NCBI GenBank assembly: GCA_035315345.1
Contig: DATFYA010000072.1
Span: forward strand, 1-40,535
Reading direction: 5' to 3'
Source: Candidatus Methylomirabilota bacterium
Lineage (GTDB): Bacteria; Methylomirabilota; Methylomirabilia; Rokubacteriales; CSP1-6
Length of the DNA stretch: 40,535 nucleotides
How positions within the stretch are numbered: position 1 is the first letter of the stretch; each line of letters starts with the position of its first letter. Below the pieces are notes generated by a model, which was not told the DNA's origin, searched no databases, and saw only the letters and a program-made list of their open reading frames with translations. The translations under genes and the position numbers were made by a program. Of this stretch, positions 23,957 to 31,697 are shown one piece after another.

Positions 23957-24613
23957 TCAGGCCAGCGTGTGCCGGATCATCTTGCCCTCGACCAGGTACA
24001 CTACCATCTCGGCGATGTTGGTGGCGTGGTCGGCGACCCGCTCCAGGAAGCGGGAGATCAGGATGACCCGGATCGCGCGCGGAATCGTCCGCGGATCCTC
24101 CATCATGAAGGTCAGCAGCTCGCGGAAGATCTGCTCCTTGAGCGCGTCCACCTCCGCGTCCTCCCCGCACACCCGCCGGGCCAGCGCGGTGTCCCGGGCC
24201 ACGAAGGCGTCGAGGCTCTCCTTGACCATGCGCTGGGCCCGCTCCGCCATGCGCGGGAGATCGATGTACGGCTTGAGCCGGGGCTCGCGGTTCAGCTCGA
24301 GGACGCGCTGGGCGATGTTCACCGCCTGGTCGCCGATGCGCTCCAGGTCGGTGACGATCTTCATGGCGGTGGTGATGAAGCGCAGGTCGCCCGCCGCGGG
24401 CTGATGCAGCGCGAGCAGGCTCACGCACTGCTCGTCGATCTCGACGTCGTAGGTGTTCACCTGCCGATCGCGGTCGATGACCTCCTGGGCGAGCGCGTCG
24501 TCGCGCTCCAGGAGCGCCTTCATGGCCCGACGGATCTGGTCCTCGACGAGACCTCCCATGGCGAGCAGCGTGTGCTTGACGCCCTCGAGTTCCTCGTGGA
24601 AATGTCGTTGCAC
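23957..24613 (-). CDS. phoU: PhoU phosphate regulator
   Basis: 218 residues forming two repeats of a three-helix bundle. Each repeat shows a metal-binding E/D-rich motif: DVEIDEQCVSLLALHQP (about 54-70) and DAEVDALKEQIFRELL in the second half, plus ERIGDQAVNIAQRVLEL and ERVADHATNIAEMVVY, the two paired PhoU signatures. PhoU links PstSCAB to PhoR and keeps the Pho response off when phosphate is ample. It starts 17 nt after pstB on the same strand. ATG 24613 follows a GGAGGGACTTCCGG region. Confidence 0.95.
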   Translation of the reverse strand: MQRHFHEELEGVKHTLLAMGGLVEDQIRRAMKALLERDDALAQEVIDRDRQVNTYDVEIDEQCVSLLALHQPAAGDLRFITTAMKIVTDLERIGDQAVNIAQRVLELNREPRLKPYIDLPRMAERAQRMVKESLDAFVARDTALARRVCGEDAEVDALKEQIFRELLTFMMEDPRTIPRAIRVILISRFLERVADHATNIAEMVVYLVEGKMIRHTLA

Positions 24614-24630
24614 CGGAAGTCCCTCCTCGC

Positions 24631-25389
24631 CTATCCGAAGCGGCCGGTGATGTAGTCCTCGGTCCGCTTGTCACCGGGGGTCGTGAACATGTCCTTCGTC
24701 ACCCCGAACTCCACCAGCTCCCCCAACAGGAAGAAGCCGGTCCACTCCGACATTCGTGCCGCCTGCTGCATGTTGTGGGTGACGATGACGATCGTCAGCT
24801 CCTTCTTGAGATCGTGGATCAGCTCCTCGATCTTGGCGGTGGCGATCGGGTCGAGGGCCGAGCACGGCTCGTCCATCAGGAGGATCTGCGGATCCACCGC
24901 GAGGGCCCGCGCGATGCAGAGGCGCTGCTGCTGGCCACCCGACAGGCTCACGCCCGATTTGTCGAGCTCGTCCTTCACCTCGTCCCAGAGCGCCGCGTGG
25001 CGGAGCGCCCGCTCCACCGGCTCGTGGAGGTGCGCCTTCCGCCGGATGCTCCCGAGTCGCAGCCCGGCCGCCACGTTGTCGAAGACCGACATGGTCGGGA
25101 ACGGATTGGGCTTCTGGAATACCATGCCGATCCGCCGCCGCACCTGCACCGGGTCCACGCCCGGTGCGTAGAGATCCTCGCTGTTGAGCAGCACCTGCCC
25201 GGACACCCGCGCCCCCGGAACCGTCTCGTGCATGCGGTTGACGCAGCGGATGAACGTGGACTTCCCGCAGCCGGACGGTCCGATGATGGCCGTCACCGCG
25301 TTGGGTGCGACCGTGAGATCGACCCCCTTCAGTATCAGGCTGTCACCGAACCAGGCCCGGAGGCCCTTGACGTAGAGACCGTCTCCCAT
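24631..25389 (-). CDS. pstB: Phosphate ABC transporter ATPase PstB
   Basis: 252 residues from ATG 25389, 2 nt after the pstA stop. Walker A is GPSGCGKST (37-45), followed by [19 protein letters not shown], which is characteristic of PstB. Then come [19 protein letters not shown], the signature LSGGQQQRL, and Walker [13 protein letters not shown]. The end [17 protein letters not shown] is also PstB-specific. It powers phosphate uptake through PstC/PstA at the inner membrane. Confidence 0.97.
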   Translation of the reverse strand: MGDGLYVKGLRAWFGDSLILKGVDLTVAPNAVTAIIGPSGCGKSTFIRCVNRMHETVPGARVSGQVLLNSEDLYAPGVDPVQVRRRIGMVFQKPNPFPTMSVFDNVAAGLRLGSIRRKAHLHEPVERALRHAALWDEVKDELDKSGVSLSGGQQQRLCIARALAVDPQILLMDEPCSALDPIATAKIEELIHDLKKELTIVIVTHNMQQAARMSEWTGFFLLGELVEFGVTKDMFTTPGDKRTEDYITGRFG

Positions 25390-25391
25390 GC

Positions 25392-26237
25392 TCACCGGAG
25401 CCGCGCGATGGCCCGGTCCCGCGTCGCCACTCGGGCCGCGAGGCTCGCCAGGAATACCAGCGTGATCAGCACCAGGGCCCCCGCCCAGGCCTGGCGGTGC
25501 CAGTCGTCGTAGGGGGCGATGGCGTAGGCGTAGATCTGCAGCGGAAGCGCGGCGATCGGCTGATCCAGCCCCTGGTGCCAGAAGCGATTGCCGAGCGCGG
25601 TGAACAGCAGCGGAGCGGTCTCCCCGGCGATTCGCGCCACCGCGACCACGATCCCGGTGATGATGCCTGCGCGGGCCGCCGGGATGACGATCCGCAGGCT
25701 CACCTTCCACTGGGGCAGGCCCAGGCCGAGCCCGGCCTCCCGCAGCGCGTTGGGGACCAGCCGCACCATCTCCTCGGTGGTCCGAAGCACGATCGGGATC
25801 AGGATCAGGCCCAGCGCCAGGCCCCCGGCCAGGGCCGAGAAGCGCCGCATCGGCAGCACCACCACGGTGTAGGCGAAGATCCCGAACACGATGGACGGGA
25901 CCCCGTTCATCACGTCGGCGACGAACCGCAGCAGCCACGGCAGCCGGCGGTCGCGCGACTCCGCCAGGTAGACGCCACCCAGGATTCCCACGGGCAGCCC
26001 GAGCGCGACGGCCAGACCGATCACGATCAGGCTGCCCACGATCGCGTTGGCCACGCCGCCGCCGGCCTCCCCGACCGGTTTCGGGAGGTGAACGAAGAAG
26101 TCCCAGTTCAGCGCCGACGCGCCCTGGTACAGGAGGAATCCGAAGATCAGCAGGAGCGGACAGATGGCGAGTACGGCCGCCGCGAACGTGAGCCCGCTCA
26201 TGGCGGAATTGACGAGCCGCCGGACCCGGGGACTCAC
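25392..26237 (-). CDS. pstA: Phosphate ABC transporter permease PstA
   Basis: 281 residues from GTG 26237, whose codon overlaps the pstC stop (GTGA). Six membrane helices; the cytoplasmic EAA-type loop is [20 protein letters not shown], and the PstA-type [15 protein letters not shown] helix and [13 protein letters not shown] are present. Its partner is PstC. A longer in-frame start would lie inside pstC and is rejected. The codon overlap indicates translational coupling. Confidence 0.95.
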   Translation of the reverse strand: MSPRVRRLVNSAMSGLTFAAAVLAICPLLLIFGFLLYQGASALNWDFFVHLPKPVGEAGGGVANAIVGSLIVIGLAVALGLPVGILGGVYLAESRDRRLPWLLRFVADVMNGVPSIVFGIFAYTVVVLPMRRFSALAGGLALGLILIPIVLRTTEEMVRLVPNALREAGLGLGLPQWKVSLRIVIPAARAGIITGIVVAVARIAGETAPLLFTALGNRFWHQGLDQPIAALPLQIYAYAIAPYDDWHRQAWAGALVLITLVFLASLAARVATRDRAIARLR

Positions 26238-27229
26238 TCCCGCGTGCCCCGCACCGGGCCGCCCACGCTCCAGACCAGGAGCTTGGCGAACCCGTTTACG
26301 ACGACGGTAACCAGGAGGAGCAGGAGACCGATCTCGACGAGCGCCGACACGTAGAGGTCGGACGTCGCCTCGGTGAACTCGTTGGCGAGCACGCTGGCCA
26401 TCGTGTAGCCGGGCGCGAACAAGGAGGCGGCGATCTCGGGCCGGTTGCCGATCACCATGGTGACCGCCATCGTCTCCCCGAGCGCCCTTCCGAGGCCCAG
26501 CAGGAAGGCACCGATGAGCCCCGACCGTCCGTAGCGCAGGACGGCGATGCGGGTCGTCTCCCACCGGGTTGCACCCAGGCCTCGCGCCGCCTCACGCTGC
26601 GAGCCCGGCACCGCGAGCAGGACCTCGCGACTCACCGATGTGATGAAGGGCATGATCATGATGGACAGGATGATGCCCGCCGCGAGCATGCCGATGCCGT
26701 AAGGGGGGCCCTGGAACAGCGGCAGGAAGCCCAGTGTCCGCCCCAGCGCCGGCTGGACCCAGTCGCGTAGCCACGGCACCAGCACGAAGATGCCCCATAG
26801 GCCGTACACGACGCTCGGGACCGCCGCGAGCATCTCGATGAGGAACGCGATGGGCGGACGGATCCACGATGGAGCCAGCTCGGCCAGGAAGATGGCCGCC
26901 CCGAGCGAGAGCGGGACCGCGATCAGGAGCGCCAGCAGTGAGGAGAGGAGCGTCCCGTAGACGAACGGGAGGGCCCCGAACTCGCCCGCCACGGGATCCC
27001 AGTGCGACGTCACCAGGAAGCGGAACCCGAAGGTCCGGATCGCGTCCCACGATTCCCGGACCAGCGCGACGACGAGCCCCGCCGCCAGCAGCAGCACGAG
27101 CGACACCGATGAGAGGAGGACCGCGGTGTACACGCGGTCGCCCCGACCGGCCCGGCTACCGCCGATGGCGCGCGGAGGCAGGGACAGCCGATCGGCCGTC
27201 CCCGTCCCGGCGGTCGACTCGCCCGCCAT
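26234..27229 (-). CDS. pstC: Phosphate ABC transporter permease PstC
   Basis: 331 residues from ATG 27229. A poorly conserved N terminus (about 40 residues, Gly/Ser/Thr rich) precedes six membrane helices. PstC landmarks are [39 protein letters not shown], the loop [16 protein letters not shown] and [16 protein letters not shown]. It forms the channel with PstA. ATG 27229 lies 5 nt after the pstS stop. Confidence 0.95.
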   Translation of the reverse strand: MAGESTAGTGTADRLSLPPRAIGGSRAGRGDRVYTAVLLSSVSLVLLLAAGLVVALVRESWDAIRTFGFRFLVTSHWDPVAGEFGALPFVYGTLLSSLLALLIAVPLSLGAAIFLAELAPSWIRPPIAFLIEMLAAVPSVVYGLWGIFVLVPWLRDWVQPALGRTLGFLPLFQGPPYGIGMLAAGIILSIMIMPFITSVSREVLLAVPGSQREAARGLGATRWETTRIAVLRYGRSGLIGAFLLGLGRALGETMAVTMVIGNRPEIAASLFAPGYTMASVLANEFTEATSDLYVSALVEIGLLLLLVTVVVNGFAKLLVWSVGGPVRGTRE

Positions 27230-27234
27230 CGAGC

Positions 27235-28284
27235 CTAGTGCGCCGCCAGCAGCGGCCGGCCCGAGAAGGTGATCTGCTTGATCTTGGCCTCGATCTCCTT
27301 CACCACCGGGGCCGGCAGCGGAGCGTACAGCAGCGCCGCGGGATGCTTCTGGCCATCGTGGATGGCCCACCACAGGAACTTCACGAGGTTCTGGCCCTTG
27401 GCCTCGTTGGTCTGGTCCTTGTACACGAGCAGCCACGTGAAGCTGGCGATCGGATAGGCCTCGGCCCCCGCCGCGTTCGTCAGGGACACCCGGAAATCGG
27501 CCGGCATGCTGCTCGCCGCCCCCGCCGCTGCCGCGGTCGTGCTCTCGATCGTCGGCTCGATGAACTTGCCCGCCTGGTTCCGGACCTTCGCGGCGGGCAG
27601 CTTGTTGGTGATCGCGTAAGCCAGCTCCACGTACCCCAGCGACCCGGGCGCGTTCTTCACCTGGCCGGCGACCCCTTCATTGCCCTTGCCGCCCAGTCCA
27701 ACCGGCCACTTCACCGACGTGCCGCGGCCAACGTTCTGCTCCCACTCCGGGCTGATCTTGCAGAGATAGTCCACCCAGATGTACGTCGTGCCGCTGCCGT
27801 CCGAGCGGTGGACCACCACGATGGGCTGGTCGGGCAGGCTGGTCGACGGATTGAGCGCCTTGATCCGCGCGTCATTCCACTTGGTGATCTTTCCGAGGAA
27901 GATGTCCGCCAGCACGTCACCCGTGAAGGAGAGCTGCGGGTTGCCCGGCAGGTTGTAGGTGGCCACCACCGCTCCGAGCACGGTGGGGATGTGGAAGAGC
28001 TCGCCCGGTGCCTTCTTGAGCTGGTCATCAGTCATGGGACCGTCGGAGGCGCCGAAGTCCACGGTGCGCTCCGAGATCTGCCGGATGCCGCCGCCGCTGC
28101 CGATCGACTGATAGTTGAAGCGCACTTCCGGATCCACCTGGATGTACGCCTCGAACCACTTCGAGTAGATCGGATAGGGGAACGTGGCGCCCGCCCCGTT
28201 TATGAGCATCTGGGCACCGGCCGGGAGCGGCAGCCACGCGACGGCGATCACCAGCATCCACGCGAGGACGTGCCATCTCTTCAT
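27235..28284 (-). CDS. pstS: Periplasmic phosphate-binding protein PstS
   Basis: 349 residues from ATG 28284, which has AAGGAGATCGTG directly upstream; the in-frame ATG at 28341 would add 19 residues with no such site. Residues 1-24 are a Sec signal (VLAWMLVIAVAWLPLPAGA). The mature protein begins with NGAGATFPYPIYSKWFEAY, and phosphate ligands are seen in SIGSGGGIRQISERTVDFGASDGP and HRSDGSGTTYIWVDYL. It delivers phosphate to PstCA. It lies 53 nt downstream of phoB in the same operon and carries no separate Pho box that I can see. Confidence 0.96.
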   Translation of the reverse strand: MKRWHVLAWMLVIAVAWLPLPAGAQMLINGAGATFPYPIYSKWFEAYIQVDPEVRFNYQSIGSGGGIRQISERTVDFGASDGPMTDDQLKKAPGELFHIPTVLGAVVATYNLPGNPQLSFTGDVLADIFLGKITKWNDARIKALNPSTSLPDQPIVVVHRSDGSGTTYIWVDYLCKISPEWEQNVGRGTSVKWPVGLGGKGNEGVAGQVKNAPGSLGYVELAYAITNKLPAAKVRNQAGKFIEPTIESTTAAAAGAASSMPADFRVSLTNAAGAEAYPIASFTWLLVYKDQTNEAKGQNLVKFLWWAIHDGQKHPAALLYAPLPAPVVKEIEAKIKQITFSGRPLLAAH

Positions 28285-28337
28285 CACGATCTCCTTGTCT
28301 TGTTCCTTTGGGTTGGCGCGGAGCATCGAACGGCCAC

Positions 28338-29129
28338 TCACGCCGGCTCGCGGAACCGGTAGCCGACTCCGCGCACCGTCTCGATCCCGGGCCCGGGCGC
28401 TCGCGCGGCGATGAACTTCGCCCGCAGCCGGGCCACGTGCACGTCGACCGTGCGGGGCTCGACGAATCCATCCTGGCCCCAGACCAGGTCGAGCAGCTCC
28501 TCGCGGCCGAACACGCGGCCGGGGGTGCGGACGAGCGCCGCGAGTAGATCGAACTCCTTGCGGGTGAGCTCCACGAGCCGGCCCTTCATCTTGACCTCGA
28601 AGCGCTGCCGATCGATCTCGAGGTCGCCTGCCCGCAGCGGCTGGCCCGCCGAGTCCTCCCCAGTCCGGCCTCGACGCGACACCGCCCGCACTCGCGCCAC
28701 CAGCTCGCGCGGCGAGAACGGCTTGGTCACGTAGTCGTCGGCGCCCATCTCGAAGCCGAGCACCTTGTCGCCTTCCTCGACTCGGCCGGTCACCATGATC
28801 ACGGGGATGGCCTGCGTCTCCCGGTCCTGCTTGAGGCGGCGGCAGGTCTCCCAGCCGTTGAGCTGGGGCACCATGATGTCGAGCAGGATCACGTCGGGCC
28901 GGACGTCCTTGACCTGGCGGAGGGCGTCCATGCCGTTGGCGGCGAGCCGGACGTCGTAGCCTTCCTTCCCGAGGTTGTGGCGGAGCATCTCGGCCACATC
29001 GGCCTCGTCCTCCACCACCAGCACCTTGCCGGGCCGATTGCCGCTCGCGCCCGGCTGCTGCTCCGGCATGCCCCGCCGGTTTGCCACCATCGGATCGACC
29101 CCCGCGCGCTGCCGTGTCGCGGTCGTCAT
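28338..29129 (-). CDS. phoB: PhoB-type response regulator (first copy, heads the pst operon)
   Basis: 263 residues. The receiver domain has the acidic pocket VVEDEADV (E40, D41), phospho-acceptor D84 (ILLDIMVPQ), T114 region MVTGR and K136 (GADDYVTKPFSP). A winged-helix DNA-binding domain of the OmpR/PhoB type ends it (EPRTVDVHVARLRAKF, GVGYRF). About 34 residues precede the receiver, longer than in E. coli PhoB. Internal ATGs at 29090 and 29069 would shorten this, but the Pho-box/-10 arrangement fits ATG 29129. It probably activates its own operon. No histidine kinase is adjacent; PhoR at 31698 is the likely partner. Confidence 0.9.
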   Translation of the reverse strand: MTTATRQRAGVDPMVANRRGMPEQQPGASGNRPGKVLVVEDEADVAEMLRHNLGKEGYDVRLAANGMDALRQVKDVRPDVILLDIMVPQLNGWETCRRLKQDRETQAIPVIMVTGRVEEGDKVLGFEMGADDYVTKPFSPRELVARVRAVSRRGRTGEDSAGQPLRAGDLEIDRQRFEVKMKGRLVELTRKEFDLLAALVRTPGRVFGREELLDLVWGQDGFVEPRTVDVHVARLRAKFIAARAPGPGIETVRGVGYRFREPA

Positions 29130-29135
29130 GGGCGC

Positions 29136-29191
29136 AGTCTGCCCGCGTGCGGTTACGGATTGATGACGCGGGGGTAAATCATCGGTAAACG
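29136..29191 (-). promoter_or_regulatory. Pho-box-like array and -10 in front of phoB
   Basis: On the minus strand the units CGTTTAC, GATTTAC, GCGTCAT and CCGTAAC begin at 29191, 29180, 29169 and 29158, that is four 7-bp units on an exact 11-bp period. The last two resemble the E. coli Pho box (CTGTCAT, 4 bp, CTGTCAC). Ten bp beyond them is CAGACT (29141-29136), and 6 nt later ATG 29129. In E. coli the Pho box also sits about 10 bp before the -10 and replaces the -35. Confidence 0.5.
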
Positions 29192-29211
29192 CCGGAGGCG
29201 GACAGCGCGAC

Positions 29212-29233
29212 GCCCCCGCGCGGCGGCGGGGGC
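29212..29233 (-). terminator. GC hairpin after the transglutaminase-like gene
   Basis: Perfect 8-bp arms GCCCCCGC (29212-29219) and GCGGGGGC (29226-29233) with a 6-nt loop, 33 nt beyond the stop of the gene at 29267. No T tract follows on the minus strand, so termination would need Rho or be weak. It separates that gene from the phoB promoter. Confidence 0.4.
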
Positions 29234-29266
29234 CGTCGGAGAGATTTTAGCGAGCGGGGGCTGGGA

Positions 29267-30367
29267 TCAGGCGCCCAGCTCGCGCGAGGTGATCTTGTAC
29301 TTGAAGGTGTCGGGGTCGAGGCTGTCCTTCCGCCGCTCCGCGGTCTCGGCCTCCGGGTACATCAGGAAGGCGATCGGGTCGTCCTTCGAGCCGGCCAGCT
29401 TCACGTCGTGGGCGTAGTTGTAGGCGAGCCAGTTCATCTCCCACTGGCCGAACAGCTTGGCCCGTGCCTTCCGGGTGGTCGGATCGTCGAGTGGGATGCC
29501 GCCCCGCTCCTCCAGCACGACCTTCCGCACGTCGGCCGGGTCGACCGGCACCCACCCCAGGCTCGCAGCATAGAACTCGGCCCGGCAGTGCTGCGCCCGG
29601 GTGATGTCGCCGCTCTTGCCCAGGCACTTGAACTCGGCGGAGTCGGCGACCCGGATACCGTACACGTCACGGGCGGGCAGGCCGGCCGCGCGGGCCAGCC
29701 CCACGAAGAGCGCATTGAGGTCGGCGCACTTGCCGCCCAGATTCCCGGTCTCGAGCATCGCGCGGATGTCGCCGACGCCGCAGCCCCGCACCTTCGGGTC
29801 ACGGAACGTGTTCTCCACGATCCACTCGTAGATCGCACGGGCCTTCTCCACGTCGCCGTCGACGCCCTTGGTGATCTGCTGGGCGGTCTTCTTCACGATG
29901 CCGTCGGTGCGGATCAGCTTCGTGGACTCCCGATACCTGTTCAGCGTGGAGCGGTCCTCCGGCGTCGGATTGCCGCCGGCCTTCGTCACGTCCACGATCC
30001 GGTCGCGCGTCGCAAAGCGCGTCGTCACCTCCACCGCGGGCGCCTTCTCGGCGGCCGGCCACTCGGCGTACAAGATGGCCGCGCCGTATTTCTCGTCGCG
30101 GATGATGCGGGTGGCGGCGGCGTTGCCGCTCCAGCTCTGCCCGAGGCTCTTCAGGTAGTCGGTGTCCGGCTGCACCGGCAGCGGGATCCACACGCGCGTC
30201 GGGCCGGTGGGATTGGTGACCTCGGCGCGCGTCACGACCTCGAACGTGCGCCACCTGGCCTCCCCGGCTTGAGCGGCGCCGGCCGAACGCCACGGCCGCG
30301 CGAGGCCCCCGACCGCGGCGGTCGCGGCCACACCCATTCCGGTCTTCAGAAACGCACGTCGTCTCAT
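29267..30367 (-). CDS. Twin-arginine-exported transglutaminase-like (cysteine protease fold) protein
   Basis: 366 residues from ATG 30367, chosen for the GGGAGG site 8 nt upstream and for the twin-arginine signal at its very start (RRRAFLKTGMGVAATAAVGG). The mature part has an immunoglobulin-like N-terminal region with TRVWIPLP, then a transglutaminase/protease-like core with C214 (GGKCADLNALFVGLARAAGL), H260 (AQHCRAEFYA) and D276 (GWVPVDPAD). Such bacterial proteins are usually periplasmic peptidases or amidases, sometimes acting on peptidoglycan-linked peptides; the substrate is unknown. It stands alone on the minus strand, with a candidate promoter at 30429-30457. Confidence 0.85.
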   Translation of the reverse strand: MRRRAFLKTGMGVAATAAVGGLARPWRSAGAAQAGEARWRTFEVVTRAEVTNPTGPTRVWIPLPVQPDTDYLKSLGQSWSGNAAATRIIRDEKYGAAILYAEWPAAEKAPAVEVTTRFATRDRIVDVTKAGGNPTPEDRSTLNRYRESTKLIRTDGIVKKTAQQITKGVDGDVEKARAIYEWIVENTFRDPKVRGCGVGDIRAMLETGNLGGKCADLNALFVGLARAAGLPARDVYGIRVADSAEFKCLGKSGDITRAQHCRAEFYAASLGWVPVDPADVRKVVLEERGGIPLDDPTTRKARAKLFGQWEMNWLAYNYAHDVKLAGSKDDPIAFLMYPEAETAERRKDSLDPDTFKYKITSRELGA

Positions 30368-30428
30368 GAACGGCCTCCCTAGTCCCTCATGCCCAGCAAG
30401 ATCGCCGGACTCGGCCGGCGCGGGCGAC

Positions 30429-30457
30429 ATGGTACAGGGCCGTCTCAAAAGGTCCAA
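30429..30457 (-). promoter_or_regulatory. Candidate promoter for the transglutaminase-like gene
   Basis: On the minus strand TTGGAC (30457-30452), a 17-bp spacer and TACCAT (30434-30429). Matches to consensus are three and four of six. The transcription start would be near 30422, giving a leader of about 55 nt that holds the ribosome site. Moderate support only. Confidence 0.3.
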
Positions 30458-30505
30458 TCCATCCTGCCGATGCGCGTGCGATTTTTGGATAGGGTCGGCC
30501 TATGC

Positions 30506-30553
30506 CCCGCGAGCGGGATGACAAGGGGGCGACACGATGCCACCCCCTTGTCA
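30506..30553 (-). terminator. Two tandem hairpins after the collagen-like lipoprotein gene
   Basis: An 11-bp perfect inverted repeat, TGACAAGGGGG (30519-30529) with CCCCCTTGTCA (30543-30553), has a 13-nt loop and lies 9 nt past the stop codon. A second small hairpin CCCGC-GA-GCGGG (30506-30517) follows directly. No T tract is present, so this is either a Rho-assisted end or an mRNA 3' stabiliser. Confidence 0.5.
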
Positions 30554-30562
30554 CTGCCGGCG

Positions 30563-31153
30563 TCAACCTCCGGGACGCACGAGCACTTCGACCCGCCGGT
30601 CTTGCTGCCAGCATGTCTCGTTGGACTCGGTGCATTTCGGCCGCGTCTCGCCGAAGGCACCCGTGCGAATCCGCGACGACGGGACGCCTGCGCCCACCAG
30701 CGCGGCCTTCACCGCGTCCACGCGACGCTGGCTGAGCTTCCGGTTATAGGAGCTATTGCCCCGCGGGTCCGTGTAGCCATCGAGCCCGATCTCGATATTG
30801 GGGTTGTCCCTCATGTACTGCACCAGCTTGTCGACCTTGGGCGTCTCCGTCGAGCGGACGTTGCTCTTGTCGAAGTCGAACAGGATGTCGCTGAACGACG
30901 TCCACGCTTGCGGTGCGCCGGCTGGCCCAGGCGCGCCGGCGACACCGGGCGGTCCACCGGGTCCCGAAGGACCTGCCGGCCCGGGTGGTCCTGGCGGGCC
31001 AGGAGGGCCGGCAGGCCCGGCCGGGCCGGCAGGTCCGGCCGGGCCGACGATGTGGGGGTCTCTGAGCGGGCCTGCACAGCCGGCCAGGAACAGCACGGTC
31101 AGTGCGAGCGTTGCCAGCACCGGGAAGCGTACCGTTGCGCTTCGGCGTCTCAT
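30563..31153 (-). CDS. OmpA-domain (Pal-like) lipoprotein with collagen-like segment
   Basis: 196 residues. A signal peptide with lipobox LAGC (cysteine 26) marks an outer-membrane lipoprotein. Residues 37-81 are about fifteen Gly-X-Y triplets rich in GPAG and GPPG, the collagen pattern. Then comes an OmpA C-terminal peptidoglycan-binding domain (about 85-193): FSDILFDFDKSNVR, then IEIGLDGYTDPRGNSSYNRKLSQRRVDAV, with the D and R that hold diaminopimelate. Pal and Lpp-type proteins tie the outer membrane to the wall; here the collagen-like rod probably spans the space between lipid anchor and peptidoglycan. TGGAGG lies 9 nt before ATG 31153. No Tol gene is adjacent. Confidence 0.9.
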   Translation of the reverse strand: MRRRSATVRFPVLATLALTVLFLAGCAGPLRDPHIVGPAGPAGPAGPAGPPGPPGPPGPAGPSGPGGPPGVAGAPGPAGAPQAWTSFSDILFDFDKSNVRSTETPKVDKLVQYMRDNPNIEIGLDGYTDPRGNSSYNRKLSQRRVDAVKAALVGAGVPSSRIRTGAFGETRPKCTESNETCWQQDRRVEVLVRPGG

Positions 31154-31311
31154 CGCAGGTGCCTCCAGATTGGTCGTTGACGTTTTGAAGAAACGAGCCG
31201 GCGGGAGCGGAGTTGGCTGGGCCCCTGCCCGCCGGGACTCTCCGCCCCCTTAGACGAGGCTCGAACGTGCCCCACCAGCGCTCGGCTCGGTAGTCGCTGT
31301 CATGCATCACC

Positions 31312-31554
31312 TCATGCGGCCGCTGCTGCGCTCCCCGGATGGATCAGTCCGGGCAGCTCGGCCGCAATGACCAGCTCATCCTTGCTCTCGTACATGTCCA
31401 CGGCCGGAGCCCACGCCCGCGCCAGCCCGGCCAGGGGGCTGGGCCGGCCCCAACAGCTGTCGAGGAGCCGATTCATCTGCCCCTGGATATCCGTCACGTC
31501 TCGCAAAGGATCATCCGGTCACTGGGAAAAGGTGCGGAACCGCGCGAGCGCCAT
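31312..31554 (-). pseudogene. Hsp20/alpha-crystallin small heat-shock gene, broken
   Basis: ATG 31554 follows an AGGAGG ribosome site and opens MALARFRTFSQ, the usual Hsp20 start. Codon 12 is TGA, after which the same frame continues PDDPLRDVTDIQGQMNRLLD, then WAPAVDMYESKDELVIAAEL with PGL, the start of the alpha-crystallin domain, and runs out in IHPGSAAAAA at TGA 31312. Another Hsp20-like piece, SDYRAERWWGTFEPRL (about 31248-31300), follows in a different frame. Thus there is an in-frame nonsense codon, an internal deletion or frameshift, and loss of the C-terminal half. A TTG restart at 31506 would give only 64 residues without a chaperone core. Confidence 0.75.
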
Positions 31555-31609
31555 AGGTCGCCTCCTGTTCTGGGCTGGTGCCCAAGTGAAAATGGAACGC
31601 CTATCGGAA

Positions 31610-31638
31610 GTAATCTTCCATGACCCTGGATTTGTCAA
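31610..31638 (-). promoter_or_regulatory. Candidate promoter of the broken hsp20
   Basis: On the minus strand a perfect TTGACA (31638-31633) is followed after 17 bp by GATTAC (31615-31610), a weak -10; AGATTA at 16 bp is an alternative. A small hairpin (GGGC-ACCA-GCCC) and the AGGAGG site follow. No clear heat-shock sigma32 or CIRCE element is seen. Confidence 0.3.
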
Positions 31639-31697
31639 ATGCCTCAGGAAACGCGGGCAGACTCGATCTGTCGCGTACTTGTCGGACAACCGCCGGA

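Noticed and set aside
28285-28337. Separate Pho box in front of pstS
   Set aside because: The 53-nt gap contains a ribosome site but no pair of 7-bp units with 11-bp spacing; pstS is more likely read from the phoB promoter.
30948-31050. Short tandem repeat array resembling a CRISPR
   Set aside because: The repeats are 9-bp coding triplets for Gly-Pro-Ala/Pro within the lipoprotein, without spacers.
30798-31253. Plus-strand frame with its own collagen-like Gly-Pro repeats
   Set aside because: It is the mirror of the real Gly-X-Y segment: GGN and CCN codons are reverse complements, so Gly/Pro repeats appear on both strands. It has no signal peptide, domain or ribosome site.
31519-31521. TGA in hsp20 as a selenocysteine or recoded codon
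   Set aside because: Hsp20 proteins have no conserved Cys or Sec there, other lesions follow in the same gene, and TGA is used as an ordinary stop in many genes of the window.
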